This document shows positions 1 to 14,044 of a stretch of 64,000 bases of DNA, in pieces. A model generated the notes under the pieces. That model was given only the letters and a program-made list of their open reading frames with translations. It was not told the DNA's origin and did not search any database. The DNA is taken from NCBI GenBank assembly GCA_036250195.1, contig JAVHZZ010000015.1:2666001-2730000 (forward strand), written 5' to 3'. This DNA is from Mixophyes australis. Lineage: Eukaryota > Chordata > Amphibia > Anura > Limnodynastidae. Numbering within the stretch: the stretch's first letter is position 1; every line of letters starts with the position of its first letter. Both the position numbers and the translations under genes were made by a program.

Positions 1-690
1 CATGATTTATGATTTATGATTCAATTTATGATTCAATTCATGATTTATGATTTATGATTCAATTTATGATTCAATTCATGATTCATGATTCAATTCATGA
101 TTCATGATTCAATTCATGATTCATGATTCATGATTCGATTCATGATTCATGATTCAATGCATGATTCATGATTCATTATTTAATTCATGTCTCATGATTC
201 GATTCATGATCCATGATTCAATTCATGATTCATGATTCATGATTCAATTCATGATTCATGATTCATGATTCAATTCATGATTCATGATTAAATTCATGAT
301 TCATAATTTATGATTCAATTTATGATTCAATTCATGATTCATGATTCATGATTCAATTCATGATTCATGATTCATGATTCGATTCATGATTCATGATTCA
401 ATTCATGATTTATGATTCAATTTATGATTCAATTCATGATTTATGATTTATGATTCAATTTATGATTCAATTCATGATTCATGATTCAATTCATGATTCA
501 TGATTCATGATTCGATTCATGATTCATGATTCAATGCATGATTCATGATTCATTATTTAATTCATGTCTCATGATTCGATTCATGATCCATGATTCAATT
601 CATGATTCATGATTCATGATTCAATTCATGATTCATGATTCATGATTCAATTCATGATTCATGATTTAATTCATGATTCATGATTTGATT
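1..690 (+). repeat. 377-bp tandem duplication
   Basis: Positions 1-310 and 378-690 carry the same order of words. Landmarks repeat exactly 377 bp apart: the CAATGC variant (G at 158 and 535) and the GTCTC variant (189 and 566). Both copies then share the ATCCATG heptamer variant. The copies begin with two heptamers of the ATTTATG type and end with small differences (ATTAA against ATTTA). The GTCTC landmark returns at 6422, 8845 and 14684, so this is a fragment of a larger repeat family. Confidence 0.8.
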
Positions 691-1460
691 CATGATTTAT
701 GATTCAATTCATGATTCATGATACATGATTCATGATTCATGATTTGATTCATGATTCATGATTCAATTCATGATTCATGATTCATTATTTAATTCATGAT
801 TCAATTCATGATGCATGATTCAATTCATGATTCATTTCATGATTCATGATTCAATTCATGATTCATGATTCATGATTCAATTCATGATTCAATTCATGAT
901 TCATGATTCAAGATTCAATTCATGATTCAATTCATGATTCATTTCATGAATAATGATTCAATTCATGATTCATTACATGATTCATGATTCAATTCATGAT
1001 TCATGATTCATGATTCAATTCATAATTCATGATGCAATTCATGATTCATGATTCAATTCATGATTCATGATTTGATTTATGATTCATGATTCATGATTCA
1101 TGATTCGATTCATGATTCATGATTCATGATTCAATTCATGATTCATGATTCGATTCATGATTCATGATTCAATTCATGATTTATGATTTATGATTCAATT
1201 TATGATTCAATTCATGATTTATGATTTATGATTCAATTTATGATTCAATTCATGATTTATGATTTATGATTCAATTTATGATTCAATTCATGATTCATGA
1301 TTCAATTCATGATTCGTGATTCATGATTCGATTCATGATTCATGATTCAATTCATGATTCATGATTCATTATTTAATTCATGACTCATGATTTGATTCAT
1401 GATTCACGATTCAATTTGTGATTCATGATTCATGATTCAAATTATAAATCATGATTCATG
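691..1460 (+). repeat. Segment repeated at about 10.15-10.92 and 16.0-16.77 kb
   Basis: This stretch contains a GATACATG variant, the GAATAATG variant (G at 948) and the ATGACTCAT variant (1380-1388), followed by GTGATTC and AAATTATAAATC. The same ordered landmarks occur near 10.15-10.92 kb (GAATAATG at 10402, ATGACTCAT at 10841) and near 16.0-16.77 kb (16248, 16687). The last two copies are 5846 bp apart at both landmarks. The first copy is 9454 bp before the second. It also holds a 38-bp tandem run at 1172-1285. Confidence 0.75.
1172..1285 (+). repeat. 38-bp tandem run, three copies
   Basis: Three tandem 38-bp units start at 1172, 1210 and 1248. Each is ATTCATG, two ATTTATG, ATTCA, ATTTATG, ATTCA. 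The same three-copy run occurs at 10633-10746 and 16479-16592, exactly 5846 bp apart. A two-copy version opens the window. Single units are scattered through the whole array. The C-to-T change that makes ATTTATG is confined to fixed positions in the unit, so it spread by copying and not by repeated mutation. Confidence 0.85.
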
Positions 1461-4120
1461 ATTTAATTCATGATTCATGATTCAATTCATGATTCATGAT
1501 TCGATTCATGATTCATGATTCATGATTCAATTCATGATTCATGATTCGATTCATGATTCATGATTCAATTCATGATTCATGATTTATGATTCAATTCATG
1601 ATTCAATTCATGATTCATGAATCAATTTATGATTCATGATTTGATTCATGATTCATGATTCAATTCATGAATCATGATTCATGATTCATGATTCAATTCA
1701 TGATTCATGATTCATTATTCAATTCATGATTCATGATTCCTGATTCAATTCATGATTCATGATTCAATTCATGATTCATTTCACGATTCATGATTCAATT
1801 CATGATTCATTTCATGATTCATGATTCATTTCATGATTCATGATTTAATTCATGATTAATGATTTATGATTCAATTCATGATTCATGATTCAATTCATGT
1901 TTCATGATTCGATTCATGATTCATGATTCAATTCATGATTCTTGATTCATGATTCAATTCATGATTCATATTTCGATTAATGATTCATGATTCATGATTC
2001 GATTCATGATTCATGATTCAATTCATGATTCATGATTCGATTTATGATTCATGATTCAATTCATGATTCATGATTTATGATTCAATTCATGATTCAATTC
2101 ATGATTCATGATTTATGATTCAATTCATGATTCAATTCATAATTCATGATTCAATTCATGATTTATGATTTATGATTCAATTTATGATTTAATTCATGAT
2201 TTATGATTTATGATTCAATTTATGATTCAATTCATGATTCATGATTCAATTCATGATTCATGATTCGATTCATTATTCATGATTCATGATTCATGATTCG
2301 ATTCATGATTCTTGATTCATTTCATGATTCATGATTCATGATTGAATTCATGATTCATGTTTCGATTCATGTATCATGATTCGATTCATGATTCATGATT
2401 CGATTCATAATTCATGATTCATGATTCAATTCATGATTCATGATTCAATTCATGATTCATGATTCGATTTATGATTCATGATTCAATTCATGATTCATGA
2501 TTCGATTTATGATTCATGATTTATGATTCATGATTCATGATTCAATTCATGATTCATGATTCGATTCATGATTCATGATTCAATTCATGATTCATGATTT
2601 ATGATTCAATTTATGATTCTATTCATGATTCATGATTCGATTCATGATTCATGATTCATGATTCGATTCATGATTCATGATTCAATTCATGATTCATGAT
2701 TCATTATTAATTCATGATTCGATTCATGTTTCATGATTCAATTCATGATTCATGAGTCATGATTTATTTCATGATTCGATTCATGTTTCATGATTCAATT
2801 CATGATTCATGATTCAATTCATGATTCATGATTCGATTCATGATTCATGATTCATATCATGATTCATGATTTATGATTCAACTCATGATTCAATTCATGA
2901 TTCATGAATTATGATTCATGATTCGATTCATGTTTCATGATTCAATTCATGATTCATGATTTGATTCATGATTCATGATTCATGATTCGATTCATGATTC
3001 ATGATTCAATTCATGATTCATGATTTATGATTCAATTCATGATTTGATTCATGATTCATGATTTATGATTAAATTCATGATTCAATTCATGATTCATGAT
3101 TCAATTCATGATTCATGATTCATGATTCAATTCATGATTCAATTCATGATTCATGATTCAATTCATGATTCATGATTCATGATTCAATTCATGATTCATT
3201 TCATGATTCATGATTCAATTCATGATTCATGATTCATAATTCGATTCATGATTCAATTCATGATTTATTTCATGATTCATGATTCAATTCATGATTCATG
3301 ATTAGATTCATGATTCATGATTTAATTCATGATTAATGATTCATGATTCAATTCATGATTCATGATGCAATTCATGATTCATGATTCAATTCATGATTCA
3401 TGATTCGATTTATGATTCATGATTCATGATTCGATTCATGATTCATGATTCATGATTCAATTCATGATTCATGATTCGATTCATGATTCATGATTCAATT
3501 CATGATTTATGATTTATGATTCAATTTATGATTCAATTCATGATTTATGATTTATGATTCAATTTATGATTCAATTCATGATTCATGATTCAATTCATGA
3601 TTCATGATTTAATTCATGATTCATGATTCATGATTCAATTCATGATTCATGATTCGATTCATGATTCATGATTCGATTCATGATTCATGATTCATGATTC
3701 GATTCATGATTCATGATTCGATTTATGATTCATGATTCAATTCATGATTTATGATTTATGATTCAATTCATGATTCAATTCATGATTCATGATTCAATTC
3801 ATGAATCGAGATTCGTGATTCGATTCATGATTCATGATTCAATTCATGATTCATGATTCGATTCATGATTCAATTCATGATTTATGATTCATGATTCAAT
3901 TCATGATTTATGATTCATGATTCAATTTATGATTCATGATTCATGATTCGATTCATGATTCATGATTCATGATTCATGATTCATGATTCAAATCATGATT
4001 AAATTCATGATTCATGATTCAATTCATGATTTATGATTTATGATTCAATTTATGATTCAATTTATGATTCATGATACATGATTCATGATTCATGATACAT
4101 GATTCATGATTCATGATTCA
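1370..4120 (+). repeat. 2.75-kb higher-order repeat, copy 1
   Basis: This is the first of three copies defined by ordered landmarks: TCACG (C at 1782), GTATCATG (2371), ATGAGTCAT (2752) and ATTAGATTC (G at 3305). The same landmarks recur at 4541, 5130, 5492 and 6045, an offset of 2740-2759 bp. They recur again at 6803, 7437, 7818 and 8371. The last part, including the AATCGAG variant near 3810 and the paired GATACATG near 4073, matches 9.6-9.97 kb and 15.5-15.8 kb instead of copy 2, so the unit is mosaic. Confidence 0.8.
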
Positions 4121-6410
4121 TTATTTAATTCATGACTCATGATTTGATTCATGATTCACGATTCAATTTGTGATTCATGATTCATGATTCAAATTATAAA
4201 TCATGATTCATGATTTAATTCATGATTCATGATTCAATTCATGATTCATGATTCGATTCATGATTCATGATTCATGATTCAATTCATGATTCATGATTCG
4301 ATTCATGATTCATGATTCAATTCATGATTCATGATTTATGATTCAATTCATGATTCAATTCATGATTCATGAATCAATTTATGATTCATGATTCATGATT
4401 TGATTCATGATTAATGATTCAATTCATGATTCATGATTCATGATTCATGATTCAATTCATGATTCATGATTCATTATTCAATTCATGATTCATGATTCCT
4501 GATTCAATTCATGATTCATGATTCAATTCATGATTCATTTCACGATTCATGATTCAATTCATGATTCATTTCATGATTCATGATTCATTTCATGATTCAT
4601 GATTTAATTCATGATTAATGATTTATGATTCAATTCATGATTCATGATTCAATTCATGTTTCATGATTCGATTCATGATTCATGATTCAATTCATGATTC
4701 TTGATTCATGATTCAATTCATGATTCATATTTCGATTAATGATTCATGATTCATGATTCGATTCATGATTCATGATTCAATTCATGATTCATGATTCGAT
4801 TTATGATTCATGATTTAATTCATGATTCATGATTTATGATTCAATTCATGATTCAATTCATGATTCATGATTTATGATTCAATTCATGATTCAATTCATG
4901 ATTCATGATTCAATTCATGATTTATGATTTATGATTCAATTTATGATTTAATTCATGATTTATGATTTATGATTCAATTTATGATTCAATTCATGATTCA
5001 TGATTCAATTCATGATTCATGATTCGATTCATTATTCATGATTCATGATTCATGATTCGATTCATGATTCTTGATTCATTTCATGATTCATGATTCATGA
5101 TTGAATTCATGATTCATGTTTCGATTCATGTATCATGATTCGATTCATGATTCATGATTCATGATTCAATTCATGATTCATGATTCAATTCATGATTCAT
5201 GATTCGATTTATGATTCATGATTCAATTCATGATTCATGATTCGATTTATGATTCATGATTTATGATTCATGATTCATGATTCAATTCATGATTCATGAT
5301 TCGATTCATGATTCATGATTCAATTCATGATTCATGATTTATGATTCAATTTATGATTCTATTCATGATTCATGATTCGATTCATGATTCATGATTCATG
5401 ATTCGATTCATGATTCATGATTCAATTCATGATTCATGATTCATTATTAATTCATGATTCGATTCATGTTTCATGATTCAATTCATGATTCATGAGTCAT
5501 GATTCATTTCATGATTCGATTCATGTTTCATGATTCAATTCATGATTCATGATTCAATTCATGATTCATGATTCGATTCATGATTCATGATTCATATCAT
5601 GATTCATGATTTATGATTCAACTCATGATTCAATTCATGATTCATGAATTATGATTCATGATTCGATTCATGTTTCATGATTCAATTCATGATTCATGAT
5701 TTGATTCATGATTCATGATTCATGATTCGATTCATGATTCATGATTCAATTCATGATTCATGATTTATGATTCAATTCATGATTTGATTCATGATTCATG
5801 ATTTATGATTAAATTCATGATTCAATTCATGATTCATGATTCAATTCATGATTCATGATTCATGATTCAATTCATGATTCATTTCATGATTCATGATTCA
5901 ATTCATGATTCATGATTCATGATTCAATTCATGATTCATTTCATGATTCATGATTCAATTCATGATTCATGATTCATAATTCGATTCATGATTCAATTCA
6001 TGATTTATTTCATGATTCATGATTCAATTCATGATTCATGATTAGATTCATGATTCATGATTTAATTCATGATTAATGATTCATGATTCAATTCATGATT
6101 CATGATGCAATTCATGATTCATGATTCAATTCATGATTCATGATTCGATTTATGATTCATGATTCATGATTCGATTCATGATTCATGATTCATGATTCAA
6201 TTCATGATTCATGATTCGATTCATGATTCATGATTCAATTCATGATTTATGATTTATGATTCAATTTATGATTCAATTCATGATTTATGATTCAATTTAT
6301 GATTCAATTCATGATTCATGATTCAATTCATGATTCATGATTTAATTCATGATTCATGATTCATGATTCGATTCATGATTCATGATTCAATGCATGATTC
6401 ATGATTCATT
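4121..6410 (+). repeat. 2.75-kb higher-order repeat, copy 2 (shortened)
   Basis: The landmark order is the same as in copy 1: ATGACTCAT at 4132, TCACG at 4541, GTATCATG at 5130, ATGAGTCAT at 5492 and ATTAGATTC at 6045. Offsets from copy 1 are 2752, 2759, 2759, 2740 and 2740 bp. The differences are small whole-word gains and losses of heptamers and pentamers. Copy 2 lacks most of the 3.5-4.1 kb tail of copy 1. Confidence 0.8.
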
Positions 6411-8204
6411 ATTTAATTCATGTCTCATGATTCGATTCATGATCCATGATTCAATTCATGATTCATGATTCATGATTCAATTCATGATTCATGATTCATG
6501 ATTCGATTCATGATTCATGATTAAATTCATGATTCATGATTTATGATTCAATTAATGATTCAATTCATGATTCATGAATCAATTTATGATTCATGATTCA
6601 TGATTTGATTCATGATTCATGATTCAATTCATGATTCATGATTTAATTCATGATTCATGATTTGATTCATGATTCATGATTCAATTCATGAATCATGATT
6701 CATGATTCATGATTCAATTCATGATTCATGATTCATTATTCAATTCATGATTCATGATTCCTGATTCAATTCATGATTCATGATTCAATTAATGGTTCAT
6801 TTCACGATTCATGATTCAATTCATGATTCATTTCATGATTCATGATTCATTTCATGATTCATGATTTAATTCATGATTAATGATTTATGATTCAATTCAT
6901 GATTCATGATTCAATTCATGTTTCATGATTCGATTCATGATTCATGATTCAATTCATGATTCTTGATTCATGATTCAATTCATGATTCATATTTCGATTA
7001 ATGATTCATGATTCATGATTCGATTCATGATTCATGATTCAATTCATGATTCATGATTCGATTTATGATTCATGATTCAATTCATGATTCATGATTTATG
7101 ATTCAATTCATGATTCAATTCATGATTCATGATTTATGATTCAATTCATGATTCAATTCATGATTCATGATTCAATTCATGATTCAAGATTCATGATTCG
7201 ATTCATGATTCATGATTCAATTCATGATTTATGATTTATGATTCAATTTATGATTTAATTCATGATTTATGATTTATGATTCAATTTATGATTCAATTCA
7301 TGATTCATGATTCAATTCATGATTCATGATTCGATTCATTATTCATGATTCATGATTCATGATTCGATTCATGATTCTTGATTCATTTCATGATTCATGA
7401 TTCATGATTGAATTCATGATTCATGTTTCGATTCATGTATCATGATTCGATTCATGATTCATGATTCGATTCATGATTCATGATTCATGATTCAATTCAT
7501 GATTCATGATTCAATTCATGATTCATGATTCGATTTATGATTCATGATTCAATTCATGATTCATGATTCGATTTATGATTCATGATTTATGATTCATGAT
7601 TCATGATTCAATTCATGATTCATGATTCGATTCATGATTCATGATTCAATTCATGATTCATGATTTATGATTCAATTTATGATTCTATTCATGATTCATG
7701 ATTCGATTCATGATTCATGATTCATGATTCGATTCATGATTCATGATTCAATTCATGATTCATGATTCATTATTAATTCATGATTCGATTCATGTTTCAT
7801 GATTCAATTCATGATTCATGAGTCATGATTCATTTCATGATTCGATTCATGTTTCATGATTCAATTCATGATTCATGATTCAATTCATGATTCATGATTC
7901 GATTCATGATTCATGATTCATATCATGATTCATGATTTATGATTCAACTCATGATTCAATTCATGATTCATGAATTATGATTCATGATTCGATTCATGTT
8001 TCATGATTCAATTCATGATTCATGATTTGATTCATGATTCATGATTCATGATTCGATTCATGATTCATGATTCAATTCATGATTCATGATTTATGATTCA
8101 ATTCATGATTTGATTCATGATTCATGATTTATGATTAAATTCATGATTCAATTCATGATTCATGATTCAATTCATGATTCATGATTCATGATTCAATTCA
8201 TGAT
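6411..8204 (+). repeat. 2.75-kb higher-order repeat, copy 3
   Basis: This copy opens with the GTCTC landmark (6422) in place of ATGACTCAT, then follows the shared order: TCACG at 6803 (with a local GGTTC variant just before), GTATCATG at 7437 and ATGAGTCAT at 7818. Offsets from copy 2 are 2262-2326 bp, so several hundred bases were lost near its start. The homology continues without a break into the following block (ATTAGATTC at 8371). Confidence 0.75.
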
Positions 8205-10918
8205 TCATTTCATGATTCATGATTCAATTCATGATTCATGATTCATGATTCAATTCATGATTCATTTCATGATTCATGATTCAATTCATGATTCATGATT
8301 CATAATTCGATTCATGATTCAATTCATGATTTATTTCATGATTCATGATTCAATTCATGATTCATGATTAGATTCATGATTCATGATTTAATTCATGATT
8401 AATGATTCATGATTCAATTCATGATTCATGATGCAATTCATGATTCATGATTCAATTCATGATTCATGATTCGATTTATGATTCATGATTCATGATTCGA
8501 TTCATGATTCATGATTCATGATGCAATTCATGATTCATGATTCAATTCATGATTCATGATTCGATTTATGATTCATGATTCATGATTCGATTCATGATTC
8601 ATGATTCATGATTCAATTCATGATTCATGATTCGATTCATGATTCATGATTCAATTCATGATTTATGATTTATGATTCAATTTATGATTCAATTCATGAT
8701 TTATGATTTATGATTCAATTTATGATTCAATTCATGATTCATGATTCAATTCATGATTCATGATTTAATTCATGATTCATGATTCATGATTCGATTCATG
8801 ATTCATGATTCAATGCATGATTCATGATTCATTATTTAATTCATGTCTCATGATTCGATTCATGATCCATGATTCAATTCATGATTCATGATTCATGATT
8901 GAATTCATGATTCATGATTCATGATTCGATTCATGATTCATGATTAAATTCATGATTCATGATTTATGATTCAATTAATGATTCAATTCATGATTCATGA
9001 ATCAATTTATGATTCATGATTCATGATTTGATTCATGATTCATGATTCAATTCATGATTCATGATTTAATTCATGATTCATGATTTGATTCATGATTTAT
9101 GATTCAATTCATGAATCATGATTCATGATTCATGATTCAATTCATGATTCATGATTCATTATTCAATTCATGATTCATGATTCATGATTCAATTCATGAT
9201 TCATGATTCATTATTCAATTCATGATTCATGATTCATGATTCAATTCATGATTCATGATTTATTATTCAATTCATGATTCATTTCATTATTCATTATTCA
9301 ATTCATGATTCATGATTCATGATTCAATTCATGATTCATTTCATGATTCATGATTCATTTCATGATTCATGATTTAATTCATGATTAATGATTCATGATT
9401 CAATTCATGATTCATGATTCAATTCATGTTTCATGATTCGATTCATGATTCATGATTCAATTCATGATTCATGATTTATGATTCAATTCATGATTCATGA
9501 TTCGATTCATGATTCATGATTCATGATTCGATTCATGATTCATGATTCATGATTCGATTCATGATTCATGATTCGATTTATGATTCATGATTCAATTCAT
9601 GATTTATGATTTATGATTCAATTCATGATTCAATTCATGATTCATGATTCAATTCATGAATCGAGATTCGTGATTCGATTCATGATTCAATTCATGATTC
9701 ATGATTCGATTCATGATTCAATTCATGATTTATGATTCATGATTCAATTCATGATTTATGATTCATGATTCAATTTATGATTCATGATTCATGATTCGAT
9801 TCATGATTCATGATTCATGATTCATGATTCATGATTCAAATCATGATTAAATTCATGATTCATTATTCAATTCATGATTTATGATTTATGATTCAATTTA
9901 TGATTCAATTTATGATTCATGATACATGATTCATGATTCATGATACATGATTCATGATTCATGATTTGATTCATGATTCATGATTCAATTCATGATTTAT
10001 GATTCAATTCATGATTCATGATTCATGATTAATTTCATGATTCATGATTCGATTCATGATTCATGATTCATAATTCATGATTCAATTCATGATTCATGAT
10101 TCGATTCATGATTCATGATTCAATTCATGATTTATGATTTATGATTCAATTTATGATTCAATTCATGATTCATGATACATGATTCATGATTCATGATTTG
10201 ATTCATGATTCATGATTCAATTCATGATTCATGATTCATTATTTAATTCATGATTCAATTCATGATTCATGATTCAATTCATGATTCATTTCATGATTCA
10301 TGATTCAATTCATGATTCATGATTCATGATTCAATTCATGATTCAATTCATGATTCATGATTCAAGATTCAATTCATGATTCAATTCATGATTCATTTCA
10401 TGAATAATGATTCAATTCATGATTCATTTCATGATTCATGATTCAATTCATGATTCATGATTCATGATTCAATTCATAATTCATGATGCAATTCATGATT
10501 CATGATTCAATTCATGATTCATGATTTGATTTATGATTCATGATTCATGATTCATGATTCATGATTCGATTCATGATTCATGATTCATGATTCAATTCAT
10601 GATTCATGATTCGATTCATGATTCATGATTCAATTCATGATTTATGATTTATGATTCAATTTATGATTCAATTCATGATTTATGATTTATGATTCAATTT
10701 ATGATTCAATTCATGATTTATGATTTATGATTCAATTTATGATTCAATTCATGATTCATGATTCAATTCATGATTCATGATTCATGATTCGATTCATGAT
10801 TCATGATTCAATTCATGATTCATGATTCATTATTTAATTCATGACTCATGATTTGATTCATGATTCACGATTCAATTCGTGATTCATGATTCATGATTCA
10901 AATTATAAATCATGATTC
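8205..10918 (+). repeat. 2.7-kb block, first copy (repeated at 14.05-16.78 kb)
   Basis: Landmarks here recur downstream at an almost constant distance. ATTAGATTC is at 8371 and 14210 (5839 bp). GTCTC is at 8845 and 14684 (5839). GATACATG is at 9921 and 15767 (5846). GAATAATG is at 10402 and 16248 (5846). ATGACTCAT is at 10841 and 16687 (5846). Only one net heptamer step separates the two copies over about 2.7 kb, so the duplication is recent relative to the diversity of the array. It contains a nested 90-bp duplication (ATGC at 8431 and 8521) that is also present in the second copy. Confidence 0.85.
10633..10746 (+). repeat. 38-bp tandem run, three copies
   Basis: This is the same unit and copy number as at 1172-1285. 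Units start at 10633, 10671 and 10709. It is copied exactly 5846 bp downstream. Confidence 0.85.
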
Positions 10919-13900
10919 ATGATTTAATTCATGATTCATGATTCAATTCATGATTCATGATTCGATTCATGATTCATGATTCATTATTCAATTCATGATT
11001 CATGATTCGATTCATGATTCATGATTCAATTCATGATTCATGATTTATGATTCAATTCATGATTCAATTCATGATTCATGAATCAATTTATGATTCATGA
11101 TTCATGATTTGATTCATGATTAATGATTCAATTCATGATTCATGATTCAATTAATGATTTATGATTTGATTAATGATTTATGATTCGTTTCATGATTCAT
11201 GATTCATTTCATGATTCGTGTTTCGATTCATGAGTCATGATTCAATTCATGATTCAATTCATGATTCGAGATTCATGATTCGATTCATGATTCATGATTC
11301 AATTCATGATTCATGATTCATGATTCATGATTCATGATTCATGATTCAATTCATGATTCATTTCATGATTCATGATTCAATTCATGATTCATATTTTGAT
11401 TCATGATTCATGATTCAATTCATGATTCATGATTTAAATTATGATTAATGATTCATGATTCAATTCATGATTCATGATGCAATTCATGATTCATGATTCA
11501 ATTCATGATTCATGATTCAATTCATGTTTCATGATTCGATTCATGATTCATGATTCAATTCATGATTCATGATTTATGATTCAATTCAAGATTCATGATT
11601 CAATTCATGATTCATATTTTGATTCATGATTCATGATTCATGATTCGATTCATGATTCATGATTCAATTCATGATTCATGATTCGATTTATGATTCATGA
11701 TTCAATTCATGATTCATGATTTATGATTCAATTCATGATTCAATTCATGATTCATGATTTATGATTCAATTCATGATTCAATTCATGATTCATGATTCAA
11801 TTCATGATTCATGATTCGATTTATGATTCATGATTGAATTCATGATTCATGATTTATGATTCAATTCATGATTGAATTCATGATTCATGATTCAATTCAT
11901 GATTCGAGATTCATGATTTGATTCATGATTCATGATTCAATTCATGATTCATGATTCGATTCATGATTCAATTCATGATTCATGATTCGATTTATGATTC
12001 ATGATTCAATTCATGATTCATATTTCGATTCATGATTCATGATTCATGATTCGATTCATGATTCATGATTCAATTCATGATTCATGATTCGATTTATGAT
12101 TCATGATTCAATTCATGATTCATGATTTATGATTCAATTCATGATTCAATTCATGATTCATGATTTATGATTCAATTCATGATTCAATTCATGATTCATG
12201 ATTCAATTCATGATTCATGATTCAATTCATGATTCAAGATTCATGATTCAATTCATGATTCATGATTCAATTCATGATTTAAGATTCATGATTCGATTTA
12301 TGATTCATGATTCAATTCATGATTCATGATTTATGATTCAATTCATGATTCAATTCATGATTCATGATTTATGATTCAATTCATGATTCGATTCATGATT
12401 CATGATTCAATTCATGATTCATGATTCGATTTATGATTCATGATTGAATTCATGATTCATGATTTATGATTCAATTCATGATTGAATTCATGATTCATGA
12501 TTCAATTTATGATTCGAGATTCATGATTTGATTCATGATTCATGATTCAATTCATGATTCATGATTCGATTCATGATTCAATTCATGATTTATGATTCAT
12601 GATTCAATTTATGATTCATGATTCATGATTCGATTCATGATTCATGATTCAATTCATGATTCGATTCATGATTCATGATTCAATTCATGATTCATGATTT
12701 ATGATTCAATTCATGATTCAATTCATGATTCATGAATCAATTTATGATTCATGATTCATGATTTGATTCATGATTAATGATTCAATTCATGATTCATGAA
12801 TCAATTTATGATTCATGATTTGATTCATGATTCATGATTCAATTCATGAATCATAATTCATGATTCATGATTCAATTCATGATTCATGATTCATTATTCA
12901 ATTCATGATTCATGATTCCTGATTCAATTCATGATTCATGATTCTATTCATGATTCATTTCACGATTCATGATTCAATTCATGATTAATTTCATGATTCA
13001 TGATTCATTTCATGATTCATGATTTAATTCATGATTAATGATTTATGATTCAATTCATGATTCATGATTCAATTCATGTTTCATGATTCGATTCATGATT
13101 CATGATTCAATTCATGATTCATGATTCATGATTCAATTCATGATTCATATTTCGATTCATGATTCATGATTCATGATTCGATTCATGATTCATGATTCAA
13201 TTCATGATTCATGATTCGATTTATGATTCATGATTCGATTTATGATTCATGATTCAATTCATGATTCATGATTTATGATTCAATTCATGATTCAATTCAT
13301 GATTCATGATTTATGATTCAATTCATGATTCAATTCATGATTCATGATTCAATTCATGATTCATGATTCAATTCATGATTCAAGATTCATGATTCAATTC
13401 ATGATTCATGATTCAATTCATGATTCAAGATTCATGATTCGATTTATGATTCATGATTGAATTCATGATTCATGATTCAATTTATGATTCATGATTGAAT
13501 TCATGATTCATGATTTATGATTCAATTCATGATTGAATTCATGATTCATGATTCAATTTATGATTCGAGATTCATGATTTGATTCATGATTCATGATTCA
13601 ATTCATGATTCATGATTCGATTCATGATTCAATTCATGATTTATGATTCATGATTCAATTTATGATTCATGATTCATGATTCATGTTTCAAATCATGATT
13701 CATGATTCAATTCATGATTTATGATTTGATTAATGATTTATGATTTGTTTCATGATTCATGATTCATTTCATGATTCGTGTTTCGATTCATGATTCATGA
13801 TTCAATTAATGATTCATGATTCAATTCATGTTTCATGATTCGATTCATGATTCATGATTCAATTCATGATTCATGATTTATGATTCAATTCATGATTCAT

Positions 13901-14044
13901 GATTCAATTCATAATTCATATTTCGATTCATGATTCATGATTCATGATTCGATTCATGATTCATGATTCAATTCATGATTCATGATTCGATTTATGATTC
14001 ATGATTCAATTCATGATTCATGATTTATGATTCAATTCATGATT
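10919..14044 (+). repeat. Intervening segment with 610-bp-spaced repeats
   Basis: This stretch separates the two 2.7-kb blocks. About 300 bp at 11684-11983 recurs at 12294-12593, exactly 610 bp away at both landmarks checked: GATTGAATTC (G at 11836 and 12446) and CGAGATTC (C at 11905 and 12515). A third version lies 1051 bp further on (CGAGATTC at 13566). It also contains two copies of the dispersed CGTGTTTCG cassette (C at 11217 and 13777) and a TCACG landmark at 12961 that links it to the 1-8 kb repeat family. Confidence 0.75.

Noticed and set aside
1441..1450. TATA-like promoter (AAATTATAAATC)
   Set aside because: It is an AT-rich word variant copied with the repeat at 4.19, 10.90 and 16.75 kb. 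There is no gene or other promoter element nearby.
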